The notes below the pieces were generated by a model. It did no database searches and was not told the origin of the DNA. It saw nothing but the letters and a program-made list of their open reading frames with translations. Positions 1 to 9,011 of a DNA stretch of 64,000 nt are shown in pieces (the first letter of the stretch is position 1; each line of letters begins with the position of its first letter). The position numbers and the translations under genes were made by a program. The DNA is from Streptomyces sedi (GTDB lineage Bacteria > Actinomycetota > Actinomycetes > Streptomycetales > Streptomycetaceae), in contig NZ_VDGT01000002.1 in assembly GCF_006335015.1 (NCBI RefSeq), positions 248,001 to 312,000 on the forward strand. Direction: 5' to 3'.

Positions 1-546
1 AGCCGCGATCCTGGCCAGCAGCACCCGGGCCGGCGGCGGCGGACCATCCAGCGGATGGGGCAGCCGCTCCCGCAGCCGCCGAGCCCCGTACCCGCCGCGC
101 ACCCGACACCCGTCACACGTGCAGGGACGCACCCCGTGCGCCTCCGGCCAGTACCGCCACCCCGCCACCTGCGGCGCGGCACGCACCCGATGCACCTCGC
201 GCGGCCGGACCGCCCGGGGCACGAACACCTCCCAGCCGCGCGGGTCCTCCAACGCCGCGATCCGCCGCACCGCCTCCGAGGCGGTGACGCTCTCCCGCCG
301 GCCCGAGTACCGCCCGACCCTCACCTCCTGGCCGTCGTCCAACCGCAGATGCACGGCCACCAGCCGCTCACGACCGCCGAAGCGCGCCAACTCCCGCAGC
401 CACTGGTGGGTCAGGGTGTACGAGGGCAGCACCGGAAAGCAGTAGACCCCCCGCGCGCCGTCCGCGTCACGGCTCACGGCACGAAGCCCCGACCTCAGGA
501 CACGCGAGGTGTTCGCCGCCGAGGTCAGATGCACGAACGTCGCCAT
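1..546 (-). CDS. Conserved hypothetical protein, 3' end outside window
   Basis: The reverse strand is open from an ATG at 546 to the left edge, giving at least 182 residues beginning MATFVHLTSAANTSRVLRSG. No signal peptide or membrane segment is visible. The middle holds a positively charged VHLRLDDGQ stretch and near the end a CTCDGC cysteine cluster (from about residue 152), which could bind a metal. It resembles a widespread streptomycete hypothetical family with the same 'HLT..AN..' opening and 'HG.RPC.C' region, but I know of no assigned function. It is divergent from the metallopeptidase-like gene; the 151 bases between them should hold both promoters. Coding sense is supported by codon pattern and by the family resemblance. 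Confidence 0.75.
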   Translation of the reverse strand, partial: MATFVHLTSAANTSRVLRSGLRAVSRDADGARGVYCFPVLPSYTLTHQWLRELARFGGRERLVAVHLRLDDGQEVRVGRYSGRRESVTASEAVRRIAALEDPRGWEVFVPRAVRPREVHRVRAAPQVAGWRYWPEAHGVRPCTCDGCRVRGGYGARRLRERLPHPLDGPPPPARVLLARIAA

Positions 547-697
547 GGCACCCGAGGATAGGACGCGGCAACCTCCCACCCACCGGCGGCAACCGGGGTA
601 CGCGGGCCCGGCGGGTCCGCCAGTTCCCCGCCCGGGCCGGCGGTGGCCCCGCGTCGCCGTTCGGCCGTCCCCACCCCCGCGACGGGAAGGTTGATCG

Positions 698-2119
698 ATG
701 TTCCGAAGACTGCGCACGCTCCCCGCCTCCGGCCGGCGCCGCCGTGGCCTCGGCCTCGTCCTCGCGCTCGCCACCGCCGGCGTGCTCACCGGACCCGCAG
801 CCTCGGCCGGCGCCCCGCCCGGGTCCGCCACCACGCCCGAGACCGCCACCGCCTACCCCCTCGCCACGGAGTCGGACCCCGGGACCCGGGCGGACAAGCA
901 GACGCGCGCTCCCCAGTTCATGGTCGACGCGGGCGCCGAGACGGGGAACGTCGCCGAGTCCGAGCACTTCGCCGTCCGTTGGGGCGACGCGGTCGACGCC
1001 GTCGCGTGGGGCCGGGAGAACCGCGGGATCGACAACTATCCGCAGTGGGTCGCCGACCACATGGACGAGATCTACGCGTACTACGTCGACGAGGTCGGCT
1101 TCGTCGACCCCGCCGACCACCCGGTGGGCTCCCAGTACCGGATCAACCTCCATCTCTGCGGCACCTGGTCGGGCGACTTCCTACCGCCGGCGAACTGGGC
1201 GGGGGGCGACGACATCGGGCTCGGCCACATGTGTCTGCCGTACGACAAGGTCTGGGACGAGTGGGTCGAGTCGCACGAGTTCAACCATGTGCTGCAGATC
1301 TACGCCGTCGACCTCAACATCGCGGCCGGCCACGGTGGTGGCTGGGGCGCGGGCAACACGGCCGCCGGACCGGTCTGGGAAGCGCACGCCAACTACATGG
1401 CCCGGATGAAGCGCCCCGAGGTCGTCGTCGGCTCCGGCTACATCATCGACAGGCAGCACTATCGTTGGCTCTCCCAGGAGACCTACTACGGCGACTGGAT
1501 GCTGTTCAACACGATCCGTGAGCTCTACGGTCCGGACGTGATCGACCAGTTCTGGTACGAAGCCGAACAGGGCGAGCACCCCATCGACACCGTCAAGCGC
1601 GTTCTCGGTCTCGACCACGAGGCGTTCGCCGCGTTGATCGCCGAGTACACCTCGCGGCAGGTCGTCTACGACTTCGTGGACGGTGACTTGATCCGCGGCG
1701 ACCTGTGGACAGGCGGCGGCGACTACCGCCCGCTGCACACCGACCCGCTCCAGAGCCTGGGCGGCGACCGCTACCGCATCGCGGACAGCGACGCGCCGCA
1801 CCAGTACGGGCACAACACCATCCAGCTGAACCCGAGCGGCGACCAGGTCTCCGTCAGTCTGACCGGCGCCTCCGACCTCTCCGGCGCCGACTGGCGGTTC
1901 CGGCTCGCCGCGGTCTCGCCCGACTTCTCCGTCCGCTACAGCGAAGCCTTCGGCCCCGGCGAGACGGCGGGCTTCGGCCTCCAGGGCGGTGAGACCCATC
2001 TGATGCTGGTCGTCGCCGCCACCCCGTCCGAGCACCGGAACTACCCGGCCGGCCAGGTCGGCGTCGGTGACCCGTTCCCGTACGAGTTGACGATCCAGGG
2101 TGCCTCCCCGGCGCAGTGA
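698..2119 (+). CDS. Secreted HExxH metallopeptidase-like protein (DUF6055-like)
   Basis: The 473-residue protein starts with a typical Sec signal peptide: basic N-terminus, hydrophobic stretch at about 18-33, then an AxA-like cleavage region near residue 37. The domain opens with 'SEHFAVRWG', a phrase seen in DUF6055-type proteins. It carries HEFNH at residues 193-197, matching the zinc motif HExxH, and a WEAHA segment with Glu228 35 residues later, spaced like the third ligand of gluzincins. A beta-rich C-terminal part (about 340-470) may be a prepeptidase-like domain. An AAGG ribosome site precedes the ATG. It appears to be a single-gene unit followed by a strong hairpin. Peptidase activity is inferred from motif only. 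Confidence 0.7.
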   Translation: MFRRLRTLPASGRRRRGLGLVLALATAGVLTGPAASAGAPPGSATTPETATAYPLATESDPGTRADKQTRAPQFMVDAGAETGNVAESEHFAVRWGDAVDAVAWGRENRGIDNYPQWVADHMDEIYAYYVDEVGFVDPADHPVGSQYRINLHLCGTWSGDFLPPANWAGGDDIGLGHMCLPYDKVWDEWVESHEFNHVLQIYAVDLNIAAGHGGGWGAGNTAAGPVWEAHANYMARMKRPEVVVGSGYIIDRQHYRWLSQETYYGDWMLFNTIRELYGPDVIDQFWYEAEQGEHPIDTVKRVLGLDHEAFAALIAEYTSRQVVYDFVDGDLIRGDLWTGGGDYRPLHTDPLQSLGGDRYRIADSDAPHQYGHNTIQLNPSGDQVSVSLTGASDLSGADWRFRLAAVSPDFSVRYSEAFGPGETAGFGLQGGETHLMLVVAATPSEHRNYPAGQVGVGDPFPYELTIQGASPAQ

Positions 2120-2132
2120 CCGCGAGGTCCTG

Positions 2133-2162
2133 CCCCGGCCGACCCGCGCGGGTCGGCCGGGG
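2133..2162. terminator. Perfect 30-base palindrome, terminator-like
   Basis: CCCCGGCCGACCCGC is followed at once by its exact reverse complement, 14 bases after the stop of the secreted peptidase-like gene. With no U-tract it is a typical actinomycete intrinsic-type hairpin separating that gene from the two-component operon. Confidence 0.6.
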
Positions 2163-2255
2163 GCCGGTCCACGGTGGCCGGGTGGCCGGGTGGCCGGTCG
2201 ACAGTGGCCGGGTGGCTGAGGCGCTGGGCCGCCTCAGCCACCTAGGCTCGGGGCG

Positions 2256-3488
2256 ATGAGCAGCGAGGTGGGGGCCCTCAGAGCCCGGCGGAACCCGCGC
2301 CAGTGGGCGCTCGACGCGGCGCTGTTCTGCGCCGCCGTCCTCTGCGGACTCGTGGTCCTCGGCGTCGTCCAGGAGAGCGGCGAGCAGCCCGACTGGGTCG
2401 CCGAGTGGGACCCGCTGCTCGGCCTCGTCGCCTGTCTGGCCCTGTGGTGGCGCCGGCGCCTGCCGCTGACGGTGGCGCTGATCGGCGTGCCGACCGTCGC
2501 GTTGGCCAGCAGCGCCCTGCCGGCGGGGGCGGTGATCCTGGTCAACCTCATGCTGCGCGCTCCCTGGCGCCGCGTCCTTCAGCTGCTCGCTCTCTACGCG
2601 GTGACGGTGGTGCCCTCGGGGGCGCTGGTGTCCACCAGCGAGGGGCACCTGTGGTTCGACCTCGCGTTCGGCTGCACCTATCTGCTGGCCGCAGCCGCCC
2701 TCGGCTATGGGCTGCGCTCGCGGCGGCTGCTGGTGGAACGGTTGCGCGCCGACGCCGCGCGGGACCGCGCCGAGCACGCGCGCCGCCTGGTCGAGGCCCG
2801 CCGGGCCGAACGACGGGCGATCGCCCGCGAGATGCACGACGTGCTGGCGCACCGGGTCTCGCTGCTCTCCGTGCACGCCGGCGCGCTCGCCTACCGTTCG
2901 CGCCGGGCGGCGTCCGAAGGCGGCGGCCCGGCGCTCAGCGACGCCGAGGTCGCCGAGAGCGCCGAGGTGATCAGGGGCAACGCGCACGCCGCCGTCGGCG
3001 AGCTGCGCGAGGTGCTCTCCCTGCTGCGGGCCGAGGACGACGCGGAGGACGGCGAGGGCGGCCCGGTCTCGCTGCTGCGACGGATCGAGGACATCGACGC
3101 GCTGGTGGCGGACGCCGAGGCGGCCGGCCAGCCGGTCACGGTCCACCGCGCACTCGACGCGTCGGCGCTCGCCGGGCTGCGCACCCAACTCCACCGCACC
3201 GTCTACCGGTTGGTGCAGGAGGGGCTGACCAACGCGCGCAAGCACGCCGCGGGCGCCCCGGTGGAGGTGCGGCTGACCGGGGCACCGGGCAGCGGGCTGA
3301 CCGTCGAGGTTCGCAACGCGCTGCGCGCCGGCGGCGCGGACCGCACCGCCATCCCGGGCGCCGGAGCCGGGCTCACCGGCCTGGCCGAACGGGTCAGACT
3401 GGACGGCGGAACGCTCGAACACGCCGCCGAGCACGGCGTGTTCACACTGCGGGCCCGGCTACCGTGGCCCGGCGAGGTGAGGTCATGA
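2256..3488 (+). CDS. Two-component sensor histidine kinase, NarL type
   Basis: The 410-residue protein has four to five hydrophobic membrane segments in residues about 20-155, a short coiled linker, then a HisKA_3 domain with the phospho-acceptor in REMHDVLAHR (His194). A HATPase_c domain follows, with N-box NARKHA and G-box GAGAGLTGLAERV. It should autophosphorylate and pass phosphate to the regulator encoded next. The two genes overlap in ATGA, showing translational coupling. There is no large extracellular sensor domain, so the signal is probably membrane-related; linked transport genes are absent, so the stimulus cannot be guessed. Confidence 0.93.
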   Translation: MSSEVGALRARRNPRQWALDAALFCAAVLCGLVVLGVVQESGEQPDWVAEWDPLLGLVACLALWWRRRLPLTVALIGVPTVALASSALPAGAVILVNLMLRAPWRRVLQLLALYAVTVVPSGALVSTSEGHLWFDLAFGCTYLLAAAALGYGLRSRRLLVERLRADAARDRAEHARRLVEARRAERRAIAREMHDVLAHRVSLLSVHAGALAYRSRRAASEGGGPALSDAEVAESAEVIRGNAHAAVGELREVLSLLRAEDDAEDGEGGPVSLLRRIEDIDALVADAEAAGQPVTVHRALDASALAGLRTQLHRTVYRLVQEGLTNARKHAAGAPVEVRLTGAPGSGLTVEVRNALRAGGADRTAIPGAGAGLTGLAERVRLDGGTLEHAAEHGVFTLRARLPWPGEVRS

Positions 3489-4138
3489 TCCGAGTGCTGC
3501 TGGCCGACGACGACCCGCTGGTCCGCGCCGGGCTGCGGATGCTGCTGCGGGGGGCGGAGGGCGTCGAGGTGGCCGGCGAGGCCGCCAACGGCGCGGAGGT
3601 GGTCGAGGCGGTGCGGCGCGAGACCCCCGACGTGGTGCTGATGGACATCCGGATGCCGGTCATGGACGGACTGGCGGCCACCCGCGCGCTCTCGGGCGAG
3701 GAGTCCACCCGGGTCATCGTGTTGACCACTTTCGACGAGCACGGGCTGGTGGTTGAGGCCATTCGGGCGGGAGCCGCCGGCTATCTGGTCAAGCACGCGG
3801 CACCCGAGGAGATCGTCGACGCGGTGCGCGGCGCCGCCAGGGGCGAGCCCGCGCTGTCGGCCGCCGCCGCCCGCGCCCTGATCACCCACGCCGCGAGCGG
3901 CACCGGCGACGACCGGCGGGCGGAACGGGCCAGGCGGCGGCTGGCCGTCCTCACCGAACGGGAGCGCGCGGTCGCCGACGCCGTCGCCGACAGCCTCTCC
4001 AACGCCGAGATCGCCACCCGGCTCCATCTTTCCCTCGGCACCGTCAAGTCCCATCTGTCCAGTGCCCTGACCAAGCTGCAACTGGACAACCGGGTGCAGC
4101 TGGCCCTGCTCGCCCACGACGCGCGGCCCCCACGCTAG
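3485..4138 (+). CDS. Response regulator, NarL/LuxR type
   Basis: The ATG at 3485 overlaps the kinase stop codon (ATGA) and gives a 217-residue protein. The receiver domain fills residues 1-120 with acidic pocket ADDD (8-10), phospho-acceptor Asp54 in VVLMDIRMP, and a conserved Lys near residue 102 (YLVKHA). A LuxR-type helix-turn-helix lies at about 150-212 (LTERERAV...LSLGTVKSHL). It should bind DNA as a dimer when phosphorylated by the partner kinase. The open frame extends far upstream through the kinase gene, but the coupled ATG is the natural start. Confidence 0.95.
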   Translation: MIRVLLADDDPLVRAGLRMLLRGAEGVEVAGEAANGAEVVEAVRRETPDVVLMDIRMPVMDGLAATRALSGEESTRVIVLTTFDEHGLVVEAIRAGAAGYLVKHAAPEEIVDAVRGAARGEPALSAAAARALITHAASGTGDDRRAERARRRLAVLTERERAVADAVADSLSNAEIATRLHLSLGTVKSHLSSALTKLQLDNRVQLALLAHDARPPR

Positions 4139-4180
4139 GAAACGGCCCGATTCCCCCCGGCCGACAGGGGGTCTACGGGT

Positions 4181-4196
4181 GGTCGGTCGACCGACC
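4181..4196. promoter_or_regulatory. Perfect 16-base palindrome before the hydrolase-like gene
   Basis: GGTCGGTCGACCGACC lies 43 bases after the response-regulator stop and 108 bases before the next start. It could be an operator for the downstream gene or part of a transcript-end structure; nothing in the sequence decides between them. Confidence 0.35.
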
Positions 4197-4304
4197 CGAT
4201 GGTGGCCGTCCGGCGGAGGCCCCGACCTGGACGGCCACCCCGGAGTTCCGGGCATCCACCCTCACCCCCCTGCCGAACGCCCCCGACCCCCTGGAGGTCG
4301 CCCC

Positions 4305-5270
4305 GTGTTGAACGTCCGTGGCATCTCCTATCTCGTGGGCGACGCGACCGAGGACGCGCTGCGGCGCGATCTTCGTGTCATCGCACGGGAGTTGCGCTGC
4401 ACCACCGTGATGCTGATCGGCCCCGATGCGGACCGGCTCGCCGCCGCGGCCCGACTCGCCCTCGACACAGGGCTCGACGTATATCTGCGGCCGAACATCC
4501 CCGACCTGCGACGCGCGCCCCAACTCGCCCGTCTCGACGAACTCGCCGGGCTGGCCGAGGAGTTGCGTCTGCGCCACCCGGGTCGGGTGACGCTGCTGGT
4601 CGGCAGCGAGTTCTCGCACACCGCGCCCGGCATCGTGCCGGGTCCCTGGTCCTTCGTGCGGCTGCGGGTGGTGCTCCGGTTCCGCCGGCTGCTGCGACGG
4701 CGGGTGGAACGGCGGTTGAACGACCTGCTCGCGGCGGTCGCCGCCACGGCCCGACGCCGGTTCCACGGCCCGCTCGGCTACGCGGCGGCCGGCTGGGAGA
4801 ACCCCGACTGGTCACTCTTCGACCTGGTCGGCGTGAGCCTCTACCGTTCGGCCGGCAACCGGGAGGGCTACGTTTCCCGCCTGCGCGAACTGGTCAGGTC
4901 GTGTGAGAAGCCCCTGGTCATCACGGAGTTCGGCTGCGGCGCCTTCACCGGGGCCGACGCGCGAGGCGCCGCCTCCTTCCAGATCGTCAACTGGTACTCA
5001 GCGACCCCGCGCATCCGGCGCCCGCACCCCCGCGACGAGTCCGTCCAGGCCCGTTACCTCGGCGAACTCATCGCGCTCTACGCGGCGGAGGGCGTCCACG
5101 GCTGCTTCGTCTTCACCTACGCCATGCCGGACTTCCCGCACCGGGACGACCCCGCGACCGACCTGGACCGGGCCGGCTTCGGACTGGTGGCCGTCACCGA
5201 GACCGGCGAACGTCGCCCCAAGGCGGCCTTCCACGAGGTCGCCCGGCGCTACGGCGCGTGGGACGGATAG
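4305..5270 (+). CDS. TIM-barrel glycoside-hydrolase-like protein
   Basis: The GTG at 4305 follows a GGAGG ribosome site at 4292-4296 and yields 321 residues starting MLNVRGISYLVGD. An upstream in-frame start at 4179 has no ribosome site and adds a proline-rich, unconserved-looking segment. The fold looks like a (beta/alpha)8 barrel: 'GWENPDWSLFDLVGVSLYR' and 'KPLVITEFGCGAF' place a Glu after strand 4 and another after strand 7, as in retaining glycosidases. Related streptomycete proteins are often labelled 'abortive infection protein' without experimental basis that I know of. There is no signal peptide, so it should act in the cytoplasm. Substrate unknown. Confidence 0.7.
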   Translation: MLNVRGISYLVGDATEDALRRDLRVIARELRCTTVMLIGPDADRLAAAARLALDTGLDVYLRPNIPDLRRAPQLARLDELAGLAEELRLRHPGRVTLLVGSEFSHTAPGIVPGPWSFVRLRVVLRFRRLLRRRVERRLNDLLAAVAATARRRFHGPLGYAAAGWENPDWSLFDLVGVSLYRSAGNREGYVSRLRELVRSCEKPLVITEFGCGAFTGADARGAASFQIVNWYSATPRIRRPHPRDESVQARYLGELIALYAAEGVHGCFVFTYAMPDFPHRDDPATDLDRAGFGLVAVTETGERRPKAAFHEVARRYGAWDG

Positions 5271-6097
5271 CCGTTCGCCGCTCACCGTCCGCCGTCGGCC
5301 GCGGTGAACCGCCCGGCCCACCCCTCCCGCCCGGGCAGCACCGGCGGAGCGACGCCGACGGCGCCGCCCACGGGGTGCTGCCGTTCGGCGCCGACGCCTT
5401 CAGCCTCACGGTCTGGGCGCGCCAGCACGGCGGGGAGCTGTACGACCGGGAGGGGAACCCGGCCGTCGAGCCGGAGGTGCTCGCCGCCTACTGGCAGCGC
5501 GAACTCGACCTGATCGGGAGCGGTGCCGCCCCCTCCGTGGCCCAGCTCAGCGAGAGCCTGGGCCTGCCACTTGACCAGTCCAACGTGGTAGTCGGCACGG
5601 TGGCGATGGCCCTCATCTCGGCCGGGCAGTTCACCGCGTTCCAGGAGGCCGCTCCCGACTACGACTTCGCCCTGGCCGACTGGCCGGCGGACGCGGACAC
5701 CGCGCCGGGGTACCAGTACCTGAAGCCCACCATGTACTGGTCAGCCTCCTCGACCTCCGACCATCCGGCGGAGGCCGCGCTGCTGATCGACTTCCTCAGC
5801 AACGACGTCCGTGTCGCCGAGATCTTCGGGTTGGAACGCGGCGAGCCGGGCAACCCCGCGTTCATGGAGGCGGTCCGCGGCCGGGTGGACGACAACGGGC
5901 GGCACGTGCTGGCCTTCGCCGAGGAGATGAGCGGCGAGATCGGCCCGACGCCGCCCCTCACCCCCGGCGGGGCCAGCGATGTCGCCCTACTGCTCAGCCG
6001 CTACAACCAGCAGGTGCTCTTCGGGGACGCCACGCCCGAGCAGGCAGCGGACGCGTTCCTCGGCGAGCTGGGCGACTCCATCCGTGCGGCGCGCTGA
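5258..6097 (+). pseudogene. Truncated sugar ABC substrate-binding protein
   Basis: From about 5385 the translation (FGADAFSLTVWARQHGGELY onward, about 230 residues) matches the C-terminal two thirds of family 1 extracellular sugar-binding proteins. It includes the segment describing a swapped-in maximum-size aromatic region and the terminal 'LLSRYNQQVLFGDATPEQAA' helix. The lipoprotein signal and first lobe are absent, and the upstream 40 codons look like untranslated DNA. The only start (GTG 5258) overlaps the stop of the preceding gene. No permease genes adjoin it. I read it as the remnant of a sugar importer left by a deletion that joined it to the hydrolase-like gene. Confidence 0.7.
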
Positions 6098-6158
6098 CGG
6101 CGCCCCGGGCGGCCCAACCAGGCTTGGAGCAGGGCCGGTTGGGACCGTCCGCGTCCCG

Positions 6159-7964
6159 TCAGCCCCGCCCCGGCCCGTCGTCCGTCAGCACCAGGGCGGC
6201 GTAGCCCCAGCCCAGCGGGAGGGTGCGCGCCAGGCGCCAGCCGGCGGCGGTCGCCAGCTCGGCTACCGCCTCGGGCGAGCGGGACGGCACCCCGGTCAGG
6301 GCCATCCGCAGCAGCCGCTGGTCAGCGGCGGCCGGGCCGAGTTCGTCCGGGCGCGGTGACTCCACCAGCAGCAGGGTCCCGGCGGCGCGACGTGCCCGCG
6401 CCAGCAGCCGCCGTGCCTCGTCGTCCGTGCGGTGGGCGAGGGAGAGCGCGGCCACCGCCACCTCGAACCGACCGGACGGCTCGCCGGTCTCCTCGCCGAA
6501 CTCGCCGCCGAACGCGACCCGTTCGTCACTGACCAGCGGCCGGAGCGTGCGCCGCGCCTCCGCCGAACCGGTCACCGTCAGTGCGGCCCGGACGCCGCGG
6601 TCGCGCAAGGTGTTGGCGACGGCAGCCGCACCCGGGCCGTGCAGGACCACGCTGGCCGCGCCGGCCACCACCGGATCGGCGGCCAACGCGTCCAGTACGA
6701 ACGCCAGGGACTCCGCCCGTTCCACCAACTCTCCGTAGAGCTCCGTGTCCTCGGCGGCTGCCTCGTGGACGGTGCGTCCGTGGGACAGTGCCCAGCCCGG
6801 GGTGCCGCTTCGCAGCGTCTCGTCCAACGAGGCCAGGGAGAGCAGCAGTTGGCCGTCGAAGCCGTCGAAGCGCTCCCGCGCGTGCTCGTCGTGTGCCAGC
6901 GCCTCGCCGGTCGCGGTCAACGCGGCGGTGTCGTCCGTGAGTTCCACCAGACCGTGACGGACGAGGACGCGCAACAACGCCTCCAGCCGGTCCCTTGGCA
7001 CGCGGACTCGCACGGAGAGCGCCTCGACGTCCAGGGCGCCGGCGCCGGCCAGGGTGTCCAGCACCGGTAGACGCAGCGCGGCGCGGACCGCGAACCAGGC
7101 GAGGGCGTCCGAGGGGAGGTCGGCCGTCCGGGGCGGGCGGCCGACCAGGCCCCCCGCCGGGTCGGCCGCCGCCTCCGGGGACCGTGCGTGCCAGTAGCCG
7201 GTGATGTTGATCCGGTCGGCGGTCAGGCCGAGTTCGTTCCGCAAGTGGCGGCGCACCGGCAGCAGCGCGCGGCTCTCGCCCGCGCCCCAGACGTACCCCG
7301 CGCCCTCGCGCCAGGGGTGCGCGCGGACCAGCCGCAGCGGGAGAGCCGGGTCGTGCTCCGGGTCCTCGATCCAACGCACCCGGTCGCCGGGGCGGGTGGG
7401 CAGGTCGATACGGGCCTCCCGGTGACTGACCGTCAGGTAGAGGTCGGCGGGCGCCAGGGTGGGCCGTTCCTCCAGGAAGCGGGCGACGGCGGGCAGCGCC
7501 GTCTCGTCGCCGAGTAGCACGATCCAGTCCAGCTCCTTCGGCAGCACCGTGGAGGACTTGGGCCCGACGAACCACAACTCGTCGCCCGCACGGGCACGTT
7601 GCGCCCAGTCGGCGGCCGGCCCGTCGTGCCCGAGGACAAAGTCGAGTGCGAGCGTGCCGTCCCCGACGCGCCTGGGGGTGTAGTCGCGGTAGAGCCGGTG
7701 CTCCGCGCGTGGCCACTCGATGCCGTGCGGGAGTTGGACGGGCAGCGCGTCCTCGATCCGGCCGCCGTCCGTGAGGACGAGCTTGACATGGTCGTCGAAC
7801 GCCGGTGAGGCGAAGGCTGGTTGCTCGCGACCGGCGGCGGGGAACGCGCCCAGCTGCTCCCCGGTCAGTGTGACGCGGACCGTGCGCGCGTTGATCCGTT
7901 CGGTGCGGGCGACCTCGACCCGGCGCAGCACCAGGGGGTGGGTCACCAGAGTGCGTGCCGCCAT
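6159..7964 (-). CDS. Siderophore-interacting ferric reductase fused to methyltransferase-like domain
   Basis: The ATG at 7964 lies one base past the stop of the upstream binding-protein gene and gives 601 residues. Residues 1-260 form a siderophore-interacting (SIP/ViuB-like) flavin reductase: FAD-site phrase 'YRDYTPRR', then 'WFVGPKSSTVLP' and the NAD(P)H lobe ending 'WGAGESRALLPVRRHLRNELG'. This domain reduces ferric-siderophores in the cytoplasm. After about residue 275 comes a second unit: a winged-helix dimerisation domain (about 300-390) and a Rossmann-like methyltransferase fold whose SAM loop is weak ('VVLHGPGAAAVA'). Ordinary SIP proteins end near 260-280 residues, so this is a fusion. 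Methyl transfer is not assured because the glycine loop is degenerate. Confidence 0.85.
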   Translation of the reverse strand: MAARTLVTHPLVLRRVEVARTERINARTVRVTLTGEQLGAFPAAGREQPAFASPAFDDHVKLVLTDGGRIEDALPVQLPHGIEWPRAEHRLYRDYTPRRVGDGTLALDFVLGHDGPAADWAQRARAGDELWFVGPKSSTVLPKELDWIVLLGDETALPAVARFLEERPTLAPADLYLTVSHREARIDLPTRPGDRVRWIEDPEHDPALPLRLVRAHPWREGAGYVWGAGESRALLPVRRHLRNELGLTADRINITGYWHARSPEAAADPAGGLVGRPPRTADLPSDALAWFAVRAALRLPVLDTLAGAGALDVEALSVRVRVPRDRLEALLRVLVRHGLVELTDDTAALTATGEALAHDEHARERFDGFDGQLLLSLASLDETLRSGTPGWALSHGRTVHEAAAEDTELYGELVERAESLAFVLDALAADPVVAGAASVVLHGPGAAAVANTLRDRGVRAALTVTGSAEARRTLRPLVSDERVAFGGEFGEETGEPSGRFEVAVAALSLAHRTDDEARRLLARARRAAGTLLLVESPRPDELGPAAADQRLLRMALTGVPSRSPEAVAELATAAGWRLARTLPLGWGYAALVLTDDGPGRG

Positions 7965-7965
7965 C

Positions 7966-8964
7966 TCAGCCGAACAACTCCTCGATGATGTCGAGCAGCG
8001 CCAGCGCGTCGTCGTAGTCGGGGCGCACCACCCAGTACGGCAGGTCGTGCGCGTCGCCCGACTCGAACGAGGGCAGCGAGGCGTACGCCGGCTGCTCGGA
8101 GAGGGTCGCGACATCGGTCGTGTCCGCGTTGAACCCCGCGATGAAGAGGGTGGGTTGGGTCAGCGTGCCGGCGATCTGCTCGGTGGACAGCTCGAACATG
8201 TCGCCGCCGCTGGTGTACGGCTCGAAGCCGCCCTCGGCGAAGAGCGGCGCGGCCTCGATCCCGACCTCCTCCAGCACGGCCGGCACCCCCTGGTCCTCGA
8301 TCAGGACGTAGGGCGTGTTGTCGGCGGTGATCGACAGGTAGGCGGCGGGGCCCGGCGGCGGGGTGATCGTGTCGCGTACCTCCGCCACCCGTTCCTCGTG
8401 GTGGGCCACCATCTCCCGGTGCCGCTCAGGGCTGTCGAAGACGTCCTCGGCGAGGAAGGACAGCTGCTGCTGCCAGGTGTCCAACTCGCCGCCGACCAGT
8501 ACGGTCGGCGCGATTCCGCTCAGTTCGTCGTACGCCTCCTCAGCCTGGACGAGCGGTAGCCCGAGGCCGCCGCCGACGATCAGATCGGGGTCGGCCTCCA
8601 GTATCGCCTCCATGTCGTACCCGTCGATCGACCACGGGAGGAAGGTCGTGCCGTCCTCCTCGGCCGCCGCGGCCCAGGCGTCGGAGAAGGCGCCCTCGCC
8701 CTGGTCGGAGGCCTCGGGGGTGATCGCGGCGACGGGCACGTCCAGGTGGTAGAGGTAACCGGCAAGCGCGTGGTTCAACACGACCACCCGCCGCGGGTCC
8801 TCGGGCACCTGGACGTCCCCCTGGTCGGTCGCGACGGTCCGTGTCGCGGAGTCGGAGCCGCCGCCGTCCCCGTCGTCGGACGAGGAGCAGCCGGCCAGGG
8901 CGAGAGCCGTGGCCAGGGCAAGTGCGGCGGGGACGGAACGGGCGGGCCGGAGAGGGGGCTTCAT
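7966..8964 (-). CDS. Iron-siderophore ABC substrate-binding lipoprotein
   Basis: The 332-residue protein begins with a basic N-terminus and a lipobox LALAGC (Cys at about residue 26), followed by an Asp/Gly/Ser-rich linker. A periplasmic-binding-protein fold of the FhuD/BtuF class then begins with 'RRVVVLNHALAGYLYHLDVP'. It should capture a ferric siderophore at the outer face of the membrane and deliver it to the FecCD permeases encoded at 9998-12330. Its start is 37 bases from a perfect iron box, and it is followed immediately by the siderophore reductase gene, so the two form one iron-controlled transcript. Confidence 0.92.
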   Translation of the reverse strand: MKPPLRPARSVPAALALATALALAGCSSSDDGDGGGSDSATRTVATDQGDVQVPEDPRRVVVLNHALAGYLYHLDVPVAAITPEASDQGEGAFSDAWAAAAEEDGTTFLPWSIDGYDMEAILEADPDLIVGGGLGLPLVQAEEAYDELSGIAPTVLVGGELDTWQQQLSFLAEDVFDSPERHREMVAHHEERVAEVRDTITPPPGPAAYLSITADNTPYVLIEDQGVPAVLEEVGIEAAPLFAEGGFEPYTSGGDMFELSTEQIAGTLTQPTLFIAGFNADTTDVATLSEQPAYASLPSFESGDAHDLPYWVVRPDYDDALALLDIIEELFG

Positions 8965-9011
8965 GACGACCTCGGAAGACGAATGATGACAAATGGCATA
9001 TGCTGCCGATC

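Noticed and set aside
2161-2220. GGTGGCCGGGTGGCC repeats as a regulatory array
   Set aside because: Short simple-sequence run beside the terminator palindrome, no symmetry or spacing consistent with operators.
4179-4304. N-terminal extension of the hydrolase-like protein
   Set aside because: No ribosome site, Pro-rich translation and overlap with a palindrome; GTG 4305 fits the family start.
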